This document shows positions 1 through 5,807 of a DNA stretch of 5,807 nucleotides, piece by piece (the stretch's first letter is position 1; each line of letters starts with the position of its first letter). Under the pieces are notes generated by a model that had not been told where the DNA came from, ran no database searches, and worked only from the letters and a program-made list of their open reading frames with translations. A program made the translations under genes and the position numbers. The DNA comes from Arcobacter sp. UBA7394 (lineage in GTDB: Bacteria; Campylobacterota; Campylobacteria; Campylobacterales; Arcobacteraceae): positions 7,971 to 13,777 of the forward strand of contig DKNG01000174.1 in assembly GCA_002470185.1 (NCBI GenBank). The letters are read 5' to 3'.

Positions 1-39
1 GCAAAATTTATTATAAAACTAAAGGCCAAATATGATTAA
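1..39 (+). CDS. C-terminal tail of a probable upstream histidine kinase (partial)
   Basis: Frame 1 is open from the window edge and reads AKFIIKLKAKYD before a TAA at 37-39. This matches the last strand of a histidine kinase ATPase domain (usual pattern G-A-x-F-x-I-x-L). It also parallels the tail of the complete kinase in this window, which ends GAEFTIKMEI. If real, its last 8 bases overlap the start of the response regulator at 32, an arrangement that often gives translational coupling. A second frame also ends here (KIYYKTKGQI, TGA at 33-35), but it has no family resemblance. Only 12 residues are visible, so the call rests on the similarity to the paralogous tail and on the kinase-regulator gene order. 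Confidence 0.55.
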   Translation, partial: AKFIIKLKAKYD

Positions 40-793
40 TATATTAAAAGAAATCACACTCCTTTATGTGGAAGATGATGAAATAATAAGAGCAGTCCTA
101 GAAAAAGTTCTAGCAAGAAAGGTAAAACAACTTTTAGTAGCTCAAGATGGAGAAGAAGGTTACCAAAAGTTTATTGACCATAGTCCTGATATTATTCTCA
201 CTGATATTAAAATGCCCAAGCAAGATGGTATAACAATGTCAAAAAAAATAAAAGAAATCAATAAAAATATACCTATTATCGTAACTTCAGCCCATAGTGA
301 AGCAAATTATTTTCTTGAAGCTATAGAACTTGGTATTGATGATTATTTATTAAAACCAATTGATAGAAATAAACTTCTAAATAGTTTGGAGTCTAATGCA
401 AAAGTTGTTTTATATGAAAAAGAGAAAACGAAACAACAAAAACTTCTTCAAACTGTTGTAGATTTACAAGCAAGCATTATATTTTCCATCGACAAAAATA
501 AAAAAAGACTTTTTGCAAATAATCTATTCTTTGATTATTTTAAAAATGAAAATAGATCGATTTATGATGATAGTAGTTTTTGCGAATATGATGATGTAAA
601 TCAAAGTTCTATTGTAAAACTATTAGAAAATGTAAATGAGCAATGGCTTGACTATCTATTTTCCAATAAAAAAGAGAGTTTTAAAATTAGTATAAATAAA
701 AATAATCAAGATATAGTCTTTTTAGTAAAGGCAAAACAAATAGATGAAAAAGAGGATGAACCTATTATGGTTATAACTCTTGTAGAACTATAG
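32..793 (+). CDS. Response regulator, REC plus PAS-like domain, no recognised output domain
   Basis: This is a cytoplasmic two-component receiver protein of 253 residues. The REC domain spans about residues 5-125. The acidic pocket is E14/D15/D16 (LLYVEDDE), the phospho-acceptor is D58 (PDIILTD), the switch Ser is S86 (TSAH), and the conserved Lys is K108 in LLKP. A Lys/Gln-rich helical linker (about 126-140) leads to a PAS-like module (about 138-253) with the motif LFANNLFFDYF. The protein ends at what should be the last PAS strand (MVITLVEL). No DNA-binding, GGDEF, EAL or HD-GYP domain follows. The ATG at 32 is supported by AAAGG at 21-25 with 6 bases spacing and by the REC domain starting directly after it. 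The gene overlaps a probable upstream kinase tail and is followed after 11 bases by the next kinase gene. It is a close paralogue of the N-terminal two-thirds of the regulator at 2974. A role as phosphate sink or interaction partner is inference. Confidence 0.9.
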   Translation: MINILKEITLLYVEDDEIIRAVLEKVLARKVKQLLVAQDGEEGYQKFIDHSPDIILTDIKMPKQDGITMSKKIKEINKNIPIIVTSAHSEANYFLEAIELGIDDYLLKPIDRNKLLNSLESNAKVVLYEKEKTKQQKLLQTVVDLQASIIFSIDKNKKRLFANNLFFDYFKNENRSIYDDSSFCEYDDVNQSSIVKLLENVNEQWLDYLFSNKKESFKISINKNNQDIVFLVKAKQIDEKEDEPIMVITLVEL

Positions 794-804
794 AGGATTG
801 AATT

Positions 805-2973
805 ATGGGAAAACTCGAACGTATGGGAGTTTATACTCCATCAGTTATTTTTGTATTTGTTATTGGGCTTTTTTTATCAATTTTTTTGTATATAGAAATA
901 TCAATTAACGAACAAAAAGCTGTTAATCTAAAATTTAAACATCTCTTGAAAAGGGAAAGTTTAGCAATACAAAAAGAACTAGCTATTGATACACAAGCCT
1001 TGCACTCAATTAAAAATTTATTTGATGCAACAAACAATGTTTCAAGAGAAGAGTTCAAAGATTTTGTAAGTGAATATTTAAATAAATACGAGAGTATAAA
1101 AGCCATTGAGTGGTTACCATATGTTAGTCATAATCAAAGAGATTCTTATGAAAAGAAAGCTTCTAAAGAGTTAAATATCAACTTTACCTTTACCCACAAA
1201 AATAAAGAAGGGCAGATAAAAACAATCACAAAGAAAGATGAATACTACCCTATATATTACATAGAACCATTAACAAATAATATGAAAGTATTAGGCTTTG
1301 ATATATCATCAAATGAAACAAGATTAAAAGCACTAAAACAATCAATTAAAAATAGAAAAGACATTGCAAGTGGCAAAATTAAATTAATTCAAGAAAATGG
1401 TAATGGTTCTGGTTTTTTATTTTTTGTTCCAGTATGGGAAAAGTTAAACAAAAAGCAAATCAAAGGTTTTGTATTGGGTGTTTATAAAATTGATGATATG
1501 ATTAATAATTCCTTAGCTAGCGATAACATGGACGATTCTCTTCTTGATGTATGGATAGTTGATACTACTGAAAAAGGAAACAATGAACTATTATATACAA
1601 ATACTAATATTAAAAGAATTACTATTAGTGAAAATTTTATTCCCATAAAAATAGAAGGAAGAAAATGGATCTTATATGCTAAACCTAGTACCTTATTCCA
1701 AAAGAACAATGAAAGTTTTATCCCTACAATCGCATTAATTATAAGTTTACTTGTAACTTTACTAATTACTTATATACTAGCTCAAAAAGTTGTAAGAACT
1801 CAGGAATTAGAAGAGCTAGTTAATAATAAAACAAAAAATATTATTGAATCAAATAAAAAATATGAATCTTTACTTGAAATGTTTGATAAAAAAGTTATTG
1901 CATCTAGAATGGACTTAAAAGGTAAAATTTCTTATTCTACATCCGCCTTTGAATTAGTAAGTGGTTACTCAAAAGTTGAATTAATTGGTTTGAGTAATAA
2001 TACTATGCAACATGAAGATGTACCTAAAGATTTAAATATTAAGATGTGGGAAACAATATCTGAAGGTAATGTATTTACAGCAGAAATAAAAAATAAGAAA
2101 AAAGATGGTTCAGTTTATTGGCTGAAAACAGTCATAATGCCGGAATATGATGAAAACAAAAATATCTCTAGTTACTTTGAAGTAAGTGATGATATTACAT
2201 CTAAAAAAGAGTTAGAAATGTTCAATATTAACCTATCGGAAAAAATTGATTTTGCAGTAAGTGAAAATCAGAAGAAAGACCAGTTATTACTAGAACAATC
2301 AAAACTAGCAGCTATGGGTGAAATGATTGGGGCAATTGCCCACCAATGGAGACAACCACTTAATAGTTTAGCAATTAAGATTCAATTTATTGAAGATGAT
2401 TATGAAGATGATTTACTTGATGAAGATTATCTAAAAGAGTTCTCAACAAGCAGTATGAAACTAGTAAATTTTATGTCAAAAACAATAGATGACTTTAGAA
2501 ACTTTTTTACCATTGACAAAATCCAAAGTGAGTTTGATGTAAAAGAAAAAATTGAAGAAACTATAAATATGTTAAATGCTCAATTAGATAATTATGAAAT
2601 AAATATAATTATTAATAATAAAAGTTTTTCTGTGATAGGATACGTAAGCGAGTTTCAACAAGTAATTCTAAATATAATAAATAACGCAAAAGATGAACTT
2701 ATAAAAAAAGAAATTACTAATAAAACTATTTTTATCGATATTCAAAATGAAGATGGCTTAGGTATTATAAAAATTCAAGATAATGCAGGTGGAATCCCAA
2801 ATGATATTTTAGACAGAGTATTTGAACCATATTTTACAACAAAAGAGCAAGGTAAAGGTACAGGGCTTGGGCTTTATATGTCAAAGATGATTATAGAAGA
2901 AAATATGAAAGGTAAACTCTGTGTAGGTAATACTGATGAAGGTGCAGAGTTTACAATTAAAATGGAGATATAA
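805..2973 (+). CDS. Membrane sensor histidine kinase, CHASE-PAS-HisKA-HATPase
   Basis: This 722-residue sensor kinase autophosphorylates on His and passes the phosphate to a receiver Asp. TM1 is about residues 11-32 and TM2 about 305-326. The stretch between them is a periplasmic CHASE domain, recognisable from EEFKDFVSEYL, a SIKAIEWLPYV motif near 97-107 and GFLFFVPVW. A helical linker leads to a PAS/PAC domain (about 352-468; HEDVP, KKKDGSVYW). A coiled helix precedes HisKA, with phospho-acceptor H513 in AHQWRQPLN, an HPK4-type H-box. The ATPase domain has the N-box (N623, N627), the G1 box DNAGGIP (659-665), EPYFTTK and the G2 box GKGTGLGL (683-690). All catalytic motifs are intact. The ATG at 805 follows AGAGGA (792-797), which overlaps the stop of the previous gene. 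The stop TAA directly abuts the ATG of the diguanylate cyclase, so that protein is its likeliest partner. The CHASE ligand cannot be told from sequence. Confidence 0.95.
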   Translation: MGKLERMGVYTPSVIFVFVIGLFLSIFLYIEISINEQKAVNLKFKHLLKRESLAIQKELAIDTQALHSIKNLFDATNNVSREEFKDFVSEYLNKYESIKAIEWLPYVSHNQRDSYEKKASKELNINFTFTHKNKEGQIKTITKKDEYYPIYYIEPLTNNMKVLGFDISSNETRLKALKQSIKNRKDIASGKIKLIQENGNGSGFLFFVPVWEKLNKKQIKGFVLGVYKIDDMINNSLASDNMDDSLLDVWIVDTTEKGNNELLYTNTNIKRITISENFIPIKIEGRKWILYAKPSTLFQKNNESFIPTIALIISLLVTLLITYILAQKVVRTQELEELVNNKTKNIIESNKKYESLLEMFDKKVIASRMDLKGKISYSTSAFELVSGYSKVELIGLSNNTMQHEDVPKDLNIKMWETISEGNVFTAEIKNKKKDGSVYWLKTVIMPEYDENKNISSYFEVSDDITSKKELEMFNINLSEKIDFAVSENQKKDQLLLEQSKLAAMGEMIGAIAHQWRQPLNSLAIKIQFIEDDYEDDLLDEDYLKEFSTSSMKLVNFMSKTIDDFRNFFTIDKIQSEFDVKEKIEETINMLNAQLDNYEINIIINNKSFSVIGYVSEFQQVILNIINNAKDELIKKEITNKTIFIDIQNEDGLGIIKIQDNAGGIPNDILDRVFEPYFTTKEQGKGTGLGLYMSKMIIEENMKGKLCVGNTDEGAEFTIKMEI

Positions 2974-4263
2974 ATGGACGATCTTTTTTTATCTAAAATA
3001 AACCTTTTATATGTAGAAGATGATGAATCAATTCGAAATATATTAGCAAAAAGATTACAGCAAAAAGTCAATAAGTTATATATAGCAGAAAATGGTGAAG
3101 ATGGATATAATAAGTTTATAGAAAACTCACCTGATATAATTTTAACAGATGTAACTATGCCAAAATTAAATGGTATTGAAATGACTAAAAAAATCAGAGA
3201 ATATAATAAAGATATACCAATTATAATTCTATCAGCAAATGATGAGTCTAATTACTTATTATCAGCAATAGAAAATGATGTATCTGGTTATATTATGAAA
3301 CCTTTAGACAAAGAAAAACTTTATGCTCTTCTAGAAAAAAATGCGAAAGCTCTTTGTCTTGAAAAAATTAATATAACCCAACAACAACAAATAAAAAAAC
3401 AACAAGTACTTTTGCAGAATATCATTAATTCAGAAAGAAATATGACTTTTTTAACAGATTTCCATTCTCTTAAATTTGCGAATAATTCGTTTTTAGATTT
3501 CTTTGGAATTAAAGAAACAGCAGAGTTTACAAAAGATGTAATAACTATTTTTGAAAAACATGAAAAATTTTTGAATGGAGATATTGTAAAAGAAGAGTTC
3601 TGTGCAATAAAGTTTTTTAATGAAATTGAAAAACTTGATGAAACAAAAAGAGTTGTTTTAATGAAAGACAGAGATTCAAATATTAAATCTTTTTATATTA
3701 GTTTATCTAAATTAGATAATAATCTATTCTTAGTTAGTCTAACAGATATTACGAAAATGACTTTAGAGAAAATAGATACAGAACAAAAAGCTTATTATGA
3801 TGGGCTTACAGGTATTTATAATAGAAATAAGTTTCAAGAAGTTTTTGAATATGAAGTAAAAAGAGTACAAAGATATAAATATCCTTTATCTATTGCCATT
3901 TTAGATATTGACCACTTTAAAAACTTCAATGATCAGCACGGACATCTAATAGGAGATGAAGTTTTAATTTTAATTGCAAAAAAGATTCAAGAAAAGATTA
4001 GAGAAACGGATACTTTTGCAAGATGGGGTGGAGAAGAGTTTGTTTTATTATTTTTTGAATGTAATAAAGATGATGCAAAAAATAAAGCAGATTTCCTAAG
4101 AGAAGAGATAGAAAAAACTTACCATGAAACAGCAGGTAGAATTACTGTAAGTATAGGAATTTCTCAATATCAAGAGAATGATTCTATTGACAGTTTATTT
4201 AAAAGAGCAGATGAGGCACTATATAGAGCAAAAGAAAAAGGTCGAAATAGAGTTGAAATCTAA
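2974..4263 (+). CDS. Response regulator diguanylate cyclase (REC, PAS-like, GGDEF)
   Basis: This 429-residue cytoplasmic regulator is predicted to make cyclic di-GMP from two GTP when phosphorylated. REC is about residues 5-125, with acidic pocket E15/D16/D17, phospho-acceptor D59, switch S87 and K109. A Gln/Lys-rich helical linker (about 134-148, QQQQIKKQQ) is followed by a PAS-like region (about 148-262, KFANNSFLDFFG). The GGDEF domain runs from about 268 to 429, with DGLTGIYNR (276-284), metal-binding D311 in LDIDHFKNFND, the signature WGGEEF (351-356) and the C-terminal ADEALYRAKEKGRNRV. An inhibitory I-site RETD (343-346) lies exactly five residues before GGEEF, so product feedback inhibition is expected. 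The ATG follows the kinase stop with no gap. GGAG at 2964-2967, inside the kinase's last codons, serves as ribosome site and implies coupled translation. The layout resembles PleD/WspR-type regulated cyclases but with a PAS-like insert in place of a second REC. No motif is missing. Confidence 0.95.
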   Translation: MDDLFLSKINLLYVEDDESIRNILAKRLQQKVNKLYIAENGEDGYNKFIENSPDIILTDVTMPKLNGIEMTKKIREYNKDIPIIILSANDESNYLLSAIENDVSGYIMKPLDKEKLYALLEKNAKALCLEKINITQQQQIKKQQVLLQNIINSERNMTFLTDFHSLKFANNSFLDFFGIKETAEFTKDVITIFEKHEKFLNGDIVKEEFCAIKFFNEIEKLDETKRVVLMKDRDSNIKSFYISLSKLDNNLFLVSLTDITKMTLEKIDTEQKAYYDGLTGIYNRNKFQEVFEYEVKRVQRYKYPLSIAILDIDHFKNFNDQHGHLIGDEVLILIAKKIQEKIRETDTFARWGGEEFVLLFFECNKDDAKNKADFLREEIEKTYHETAGRITVSIGISQYQENDSIDSLFKRADEALYRAKEKGRNRVEI

Positions 4264-4270
4264 AAAGGTT

Positions 4271-4756
4271 TTAATTCTTTAGACTTGTATTCAAAAGTAT
4301 CATTTTTTTAGAAGAATAAATCGCACTAGTTTTTGATAAATTATTAGAAGAAATAATATTACAGTTCTTAATAATTAATTTTTGATTAGCAAAAACAACA
4401 CCAGCTTTAAACTCATCATTACCATCTTTAAAAGTTATATTTTCAATATGAAGTAAAGAGTTTTTAGTATTAACAAAATTAAAAATTTGATTTGTTTTAT
4501 TACCATCTAATACTACATCTTCTTTGCGAAGACCACGGGCACTTTTGATAAACAAATTATATTTTTGATTATCCACAAAATAGAAAGCTCCCATATTTGA
4601 GGTAGAATAGATACCTTTATCTAAAATAATAGTATCATCTTGGTTATTTAATGCAGATTTTTTTAGAGCAAATCTTAATTCATTTGCATCTGATACATTG
4701 AATACTTGAGAAAAACTCCAAGAAAACAGAAAAGCACAAAGAAAAAATAACTTCAT
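4271..4756 (-). CDS. Short secreted beta-helix-type protein, probably 3'-truncated
   Basis: The predicted 161-residue exported protein starts with a Sec signal peptide (MKLFFLCAFLFSWSFS, cleavage near residue 16). Its single Cys at position 7 is not in a lipobox. Next comes the N-terminal cap typical of right-handed parallel beta-helix proteins: VSDANELRFALKKSA, then DDTIILDKGIY. Rung-like repeats follow: VVLDGNKTNQIFNF, LLHIENITFKDGN, LIIKNCNIISSNN and MILLNTSLKN. The chain stops in the middle of the last rung with no C-terminal cap or anchor, whereas such proteins are normally several hundred residues long. Its stop lies 7 bases from the end of the convergent cyclase gene. Translating past the stop gives only the antisense of that gene, so the missing part is not frame-shifted nearby. 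The start is supported by AAAGG (4764-4768 on the complement), 7 bases upstream. A weak -10 (TATGAT on the complement, 4787-4792) is possible. No enzymatic function can be assigned. Confidence 0.75.
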   Translation of the reverse strand: MKLFFLCAFLFSWSFSQVFNVSDANELRFALKKSALNNQDDTIILDKGIYSTSNMGAFYFVDNQKYNLFIKSARGLRKEDVVLDGNKTNQIFNFVNTKNSLLHIENITFKDGNDEFKAGVVFANQKLIIKNCNIISSNNLSKTSAIYSSKKMILLNTSLKN

Positions 4757-4822
4757 ATAACTACCTTTATTATATAATAATTCTTATCATATAAGCTTCA
4801 CCCTTAGATATAAGTTAATTAT

Positions 4823-4842
4823 AAATTATTATTTAATAATTT
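4823..4842. repeat. Perfect AT-only inverted repeat after the lipoprotein gene
   Basis: Arms AAATTATTA (4823-4831) and TAATAATTT (4834-4842) are perfect complements separated by two bases. The repeat starts directly after the stop codon of the minus-strand lipoprotein gene, within the 86-base gap 4757-4842. It could be a weak transcription end or a protein site. It has no G or C pairs and no U-tract follows on the minus strand, so it is not a convincing intrinsic terminator. In DNA this AT-rich, chance is a real possibility. I see nothing else firm in the gap. Confidence 0.4.
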
Positions 4843-5229
4843 TTATTTATCTCTTCTAATTCGTATTAATATTCTATTTTTTCTATCTCTATGTATTACT
4901 TCTTTTTCATTTTTATCAAATAACTCTTTTATAAAAGTATCTTCATAAGAAGGATGTAAATTTTGTAAGTTAAAAGTTTTTAGGTCTTGGCATTCAAAAG
5001 TAGACTTACAAATCCTATCTTCATATATTTTCATATCAAGAACAGCCGTTCCTGCACTAAAAATTTGTACTTGTGTGTAATCACTATATTTAAAAATAAA
5101 ACCTTTATCATAAAATTTCATTGAAGGTGTTTTTATCAAAATTGTTGCACTTGAAGTTAATTGTGGTTTAGTATTAAAACATCCTGTAAAAAGAAAAATT
5201 GAAAGTACTATAAATAGTATGTTCTTCAT
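4843..5229 (-). CDS. Small predicted lipoprotein, conserved-hypothetical type
   Basis: This 128-residue protein begins with a lipoprotein signal peptide: MKN, a hydrophobic run, then FTGC with the lipidated Cys at position 17. Phe at -3 of the lipobox is slightly unusual. It is expected to be membrane-anchored on the outer side of the inner membrane or in the outer membrane. The mature part has SATILIKTPSMKFYDKG (27-42), VQIFSAGTAVLDMKI (54-68), two further cysteines (C74, C80) that could form a disulfide, and a very basic tail (IRIRRDK). The segment around SATILIKTP and FSAG resembles small conserved lipoproteins I recall from Campylobacter and Helicobacter, but I cannot name a function. The ATG is supported by AAAGGA (complement of 5236-5241) with 6 bases spacing. 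The gene is divergent from queH and in the same direction as the beta-helix gene, 86 bases apart. Confidence 0.8.
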   Translation of the reverse strand: MKNILFIVLSIFLFTGCFNTKPQLTSSATILIKTPSMKFYDKGFIFKYSDYTQVQIFSAGTAVLDMKIYEDRICKSTFECQDLKTFNLQNLHPSYEDTFIKELFDKNEKEVIHRDRKNRILIRIRRDK

Positions 5230-5258
5230 ATCTAATCCTTTGTTTTAAAATATTTTAC

Positions 5259-5264
5259 TATAAT
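5259..5264 (+). promoter_or_regulatory. Probable -10 box for queH
   Basis: A perfect TATAAT lies 31 bases before the TTG start of queH, which would give a leader of roughly 25 bases. There is no recognisable -35 box, only T-rich DNA upstream, which is usual for Campylobacterota sigma-70 promoters. TATAAT arises easily in AT-rich DNA, so the assignment rests mainly on position. Confidence 0.55.
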
Positions 5265-5272
5265 ATCTCTAA

Positions 5273-5278
5273 ATTATA
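5273..5278 (-). promoter_or_regulatory. Candidate -10 box for the lipoprotein gene
   Basis: The complement of ATTATA reads TATAAT on the minus strand, 43 bases upstream of the lipoprotein ATG. A start near 5266 would give a leader of under 40 bases. It faces the queH -10 box across 8 bases, so the two transcripts would overlap at their 5' ends. Other AT-rich -10-like strings on the minus strand (for example TATAGT, complement of 5257-5262) are alternatives. Confidence 0.4.
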
Positions 5279-5283
5279 AAATC

Positions 5284-5288
5284 AAAGG
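5284..5288 (+). promoter_or_regulatory. Ribosome binding site deciding the TTG start of queH
   Basis: AAAGG stands 7 bases before TTG at 5296. The same AAAGG core precedes the genes at 32 and 4756 (complement) with 6-7 bases spacing. The frame stays open upstream, but no ATG or GTG lies nearby, so this site fixes the start codon as TTG. Confidence 0.75.
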
Positions 5289-5295
5289 TTATTTT

Positions 5296-5807
5296 TTGTT
5301 AGTACATATTTGTTGTGCAGTAGATAGTCACTATTTTTTAGAAAGAATACAAGAAGAATATCCAGATGAAACATTAGTGGGATTTTTTTATGACCCTAAT
5401 ATTCATCCATATAGTGAATATAGACTTAGATACTTAGACGTAGAATACTCATGCCAAAAACTTGGCATTGAACTTATAGAGGGACCATACAATTTAGAAG
5501 CATGGCTTGAAAAAGTAAAAGGGATGGAACACTTGCCCGAAAAAGGTGATAGATGTACAGTTTGTTATGATGACAGACTTGATAATACAGTTGAAAAAGC
5601 AAAAGAATTAGGACATGATAAATTTACTACTACACTATTAATTTCTCCTAAAAAATCTCAAGAAAAACTAGATATTATTGGTCATAACTTAGAAAAACTG
5701 CACGGAATCGAATTTATTTTCAGAGATTACAAAGCTGGTAATGGTGCTGAAATTCAAGGTAAAAAAGTAAAAGAAAATCAACTTTATAGACAAAACTATT
5801 GTGGTTG
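5296..5807 (+). CDS. queH: Epoxyqueuosine reductase QueH (3' end beyond window)
   Basis: QueH (former DUF208 family) carries out the last step of queuosine synthesis, reducing epoxyqueuosine to queuosine in the wobble position of GUN-anticodon tRNAs. It is the iron-sulfur, cobalamin-independent alternative to QueG. The visible 170 codons begin LVHICCAVDSHYFLE and hold the family motifs in order: C6/C7 in HICC, DPNIHPYSEY (33-42), GDRCTVCYDDRL with C87 and C90, TTLLISPKKS (112-121) and QNYCGC. The last Cys codon is cut by the window edge after TG. These Cys pairs are the expected metal and cluster ligands. The start is TTG at 5296, read as Met, supported by AAAGG 7 bases upstream and by the usual M-L-V-H-I-C-C beginning. 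The gene has no stop inside the window. It is transcribed divergently from the lipoprotein gene, with a TATAAT at 5259-5264. Nothing suggests a link to the signalling operon. Confidence 0.93.
   Translation, partial: MLVHICCAVDSHYFLERIQEEYPDETLVGFFYDPNIHPYSEYRLRYLDVEYSCQKLGIELIEGPYNLEAWLEKVKGMEHLPEKGDRCTVCYDDRLDNTVEKAKELGHDKFTTTLLISPKKSQEKLDIIGHNLEKLHGIEFIFRDYKAGNGAEIQGKKVKENQLYRQNYCG

Noticed and set aside
869..887. Two runs of seven T in the kinase TM1 coding region (869-875, 881-887), with similar T7 runs at 2984-2990 and 4303-4309, as possible phase-variation tracts
   Set aside because: Runs of seven are common at this base composition and here encode Phe/Leu-rich or Lys codons in intact frames. 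Campylobacterota phase variation typically uses longer G/C tracts.
831..1106. Minus-strand open frame of 91 codons
   Set aside because: It lies wholly antisense to the kinase TM1/CHASE region, has no ribosome site I could see and shows no family motif. It is a by-product of the coding strand.
1482..1709. Minus-strand open frame of 75 codons
   Set aside because: It is antisense to the CHASE-coding part of the kinase. Its hydrophobic look reflects the complement of AT-rich Lys/Asn codons.
2874..3071. Minus-strand open frame of 65 codons across the kinase-cyclase junction
   Set aside because: It is antisense to two well-supported genes that abut in an operon, with no supporting signals.
3378..3406. 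CAA-repeat stretch as a possible microsatellite
   Set aside because: It encodes the Gln-rich helical linker (QQQQIKKQQ) between REC and PAS-like domains, and the paralogue has a similar Lys/Gln linker. It is too short and imperfect to call a repeat locus.
4264..4330. Bidirectional terminator between the convergent cyclase and beta-helix genes
   Set aside because: I found only a 4-base stem with a 9-base loop (4264-4280) and a T7 run at 4303-4309 without a proper hairpin before it. There is no supportable intrinsic terminator.
5265..5295. preQ1 riboswitch ahead of queH
   Set aside because: The likely leader is only about 25 bases and lacks the stem and A-rich tail arrangement. preQ1 switches also normally control earlier steps or transport, not this gene.

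Overview
The window is strongly AT-rich and densely coded. It looks like chromosomal DNA of a Campylobacterota species, most likely Arcobacter-like. The reasons are A/T-ending codon use, an HPK4-type histidine kinase with the H-box HQWRQPLN, REC domains opening with LLYVEDDE, a small lipoprotein that resembles ones I recall from Campylobacter and Helicobacter, and a queH-type gene beginning LVHICC. The species is inferred from style and was not tested by a search.

Left part (1-4263, + strand): a tightly packed two-component / cyclic-di-GMP signalling operon. The first 39 bases are probably the last codons of an upstream histidine kinase. They overlap a response regulator (32-793, REC plus a PAS-like domain and no recognised output domain). 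A membrane histidine kinase follows after 11 bases (805-2973, TM-CHASE-TM-PAS-HisKA-HATPase). Directly abutting it, with no intergenic base, is a response regulator diguanylate cyclase (2974-4263, REC, PAS-like, GGEEF). The order is thus (HK)-RR-HK-RR/GGDEF. The two regulators are clear paralogues over REC and PAS-like regions, and the first lacks only the GGDEF part. The simplest reading is that the CHASE kinase senses a periplasmic signal and phosphorylates the GGDEF regulator to change c-di-GMP level. The REC-PAS protein may act as a second target, phosphate sink or protein-interaction partner.

Middle part (4271-4756, - strand): a short secreted protein with the N-terminal part of a right-handed beta-helix fold. 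It stops in mid-rung 7 bases from the convergent diguanylate cyclase gene, so it looks like a 3'-truncated gene. Positions 4757-4842 are non-coding and hold an AT-only perfect inverted repeat.

Right part: a small predicted lipoprotein gene (4843-5229, - strand) is divergent from queH, epoxyqueuosine reductase of tRNA queuosine synthesis (5296 to beyond the window end, + strand, TTG start). The 66-base gap between them carries two facing TATAAT boxes that together form an inverted repeat.

I saw no rRNA, tRNA, CRISPR array, insertion sequence or phage gene. The region is mostly ordinary for this group. The points most worth a second look are the paralogous regulator pair, the cut-off beta-helix gene and the divergent promoter region.
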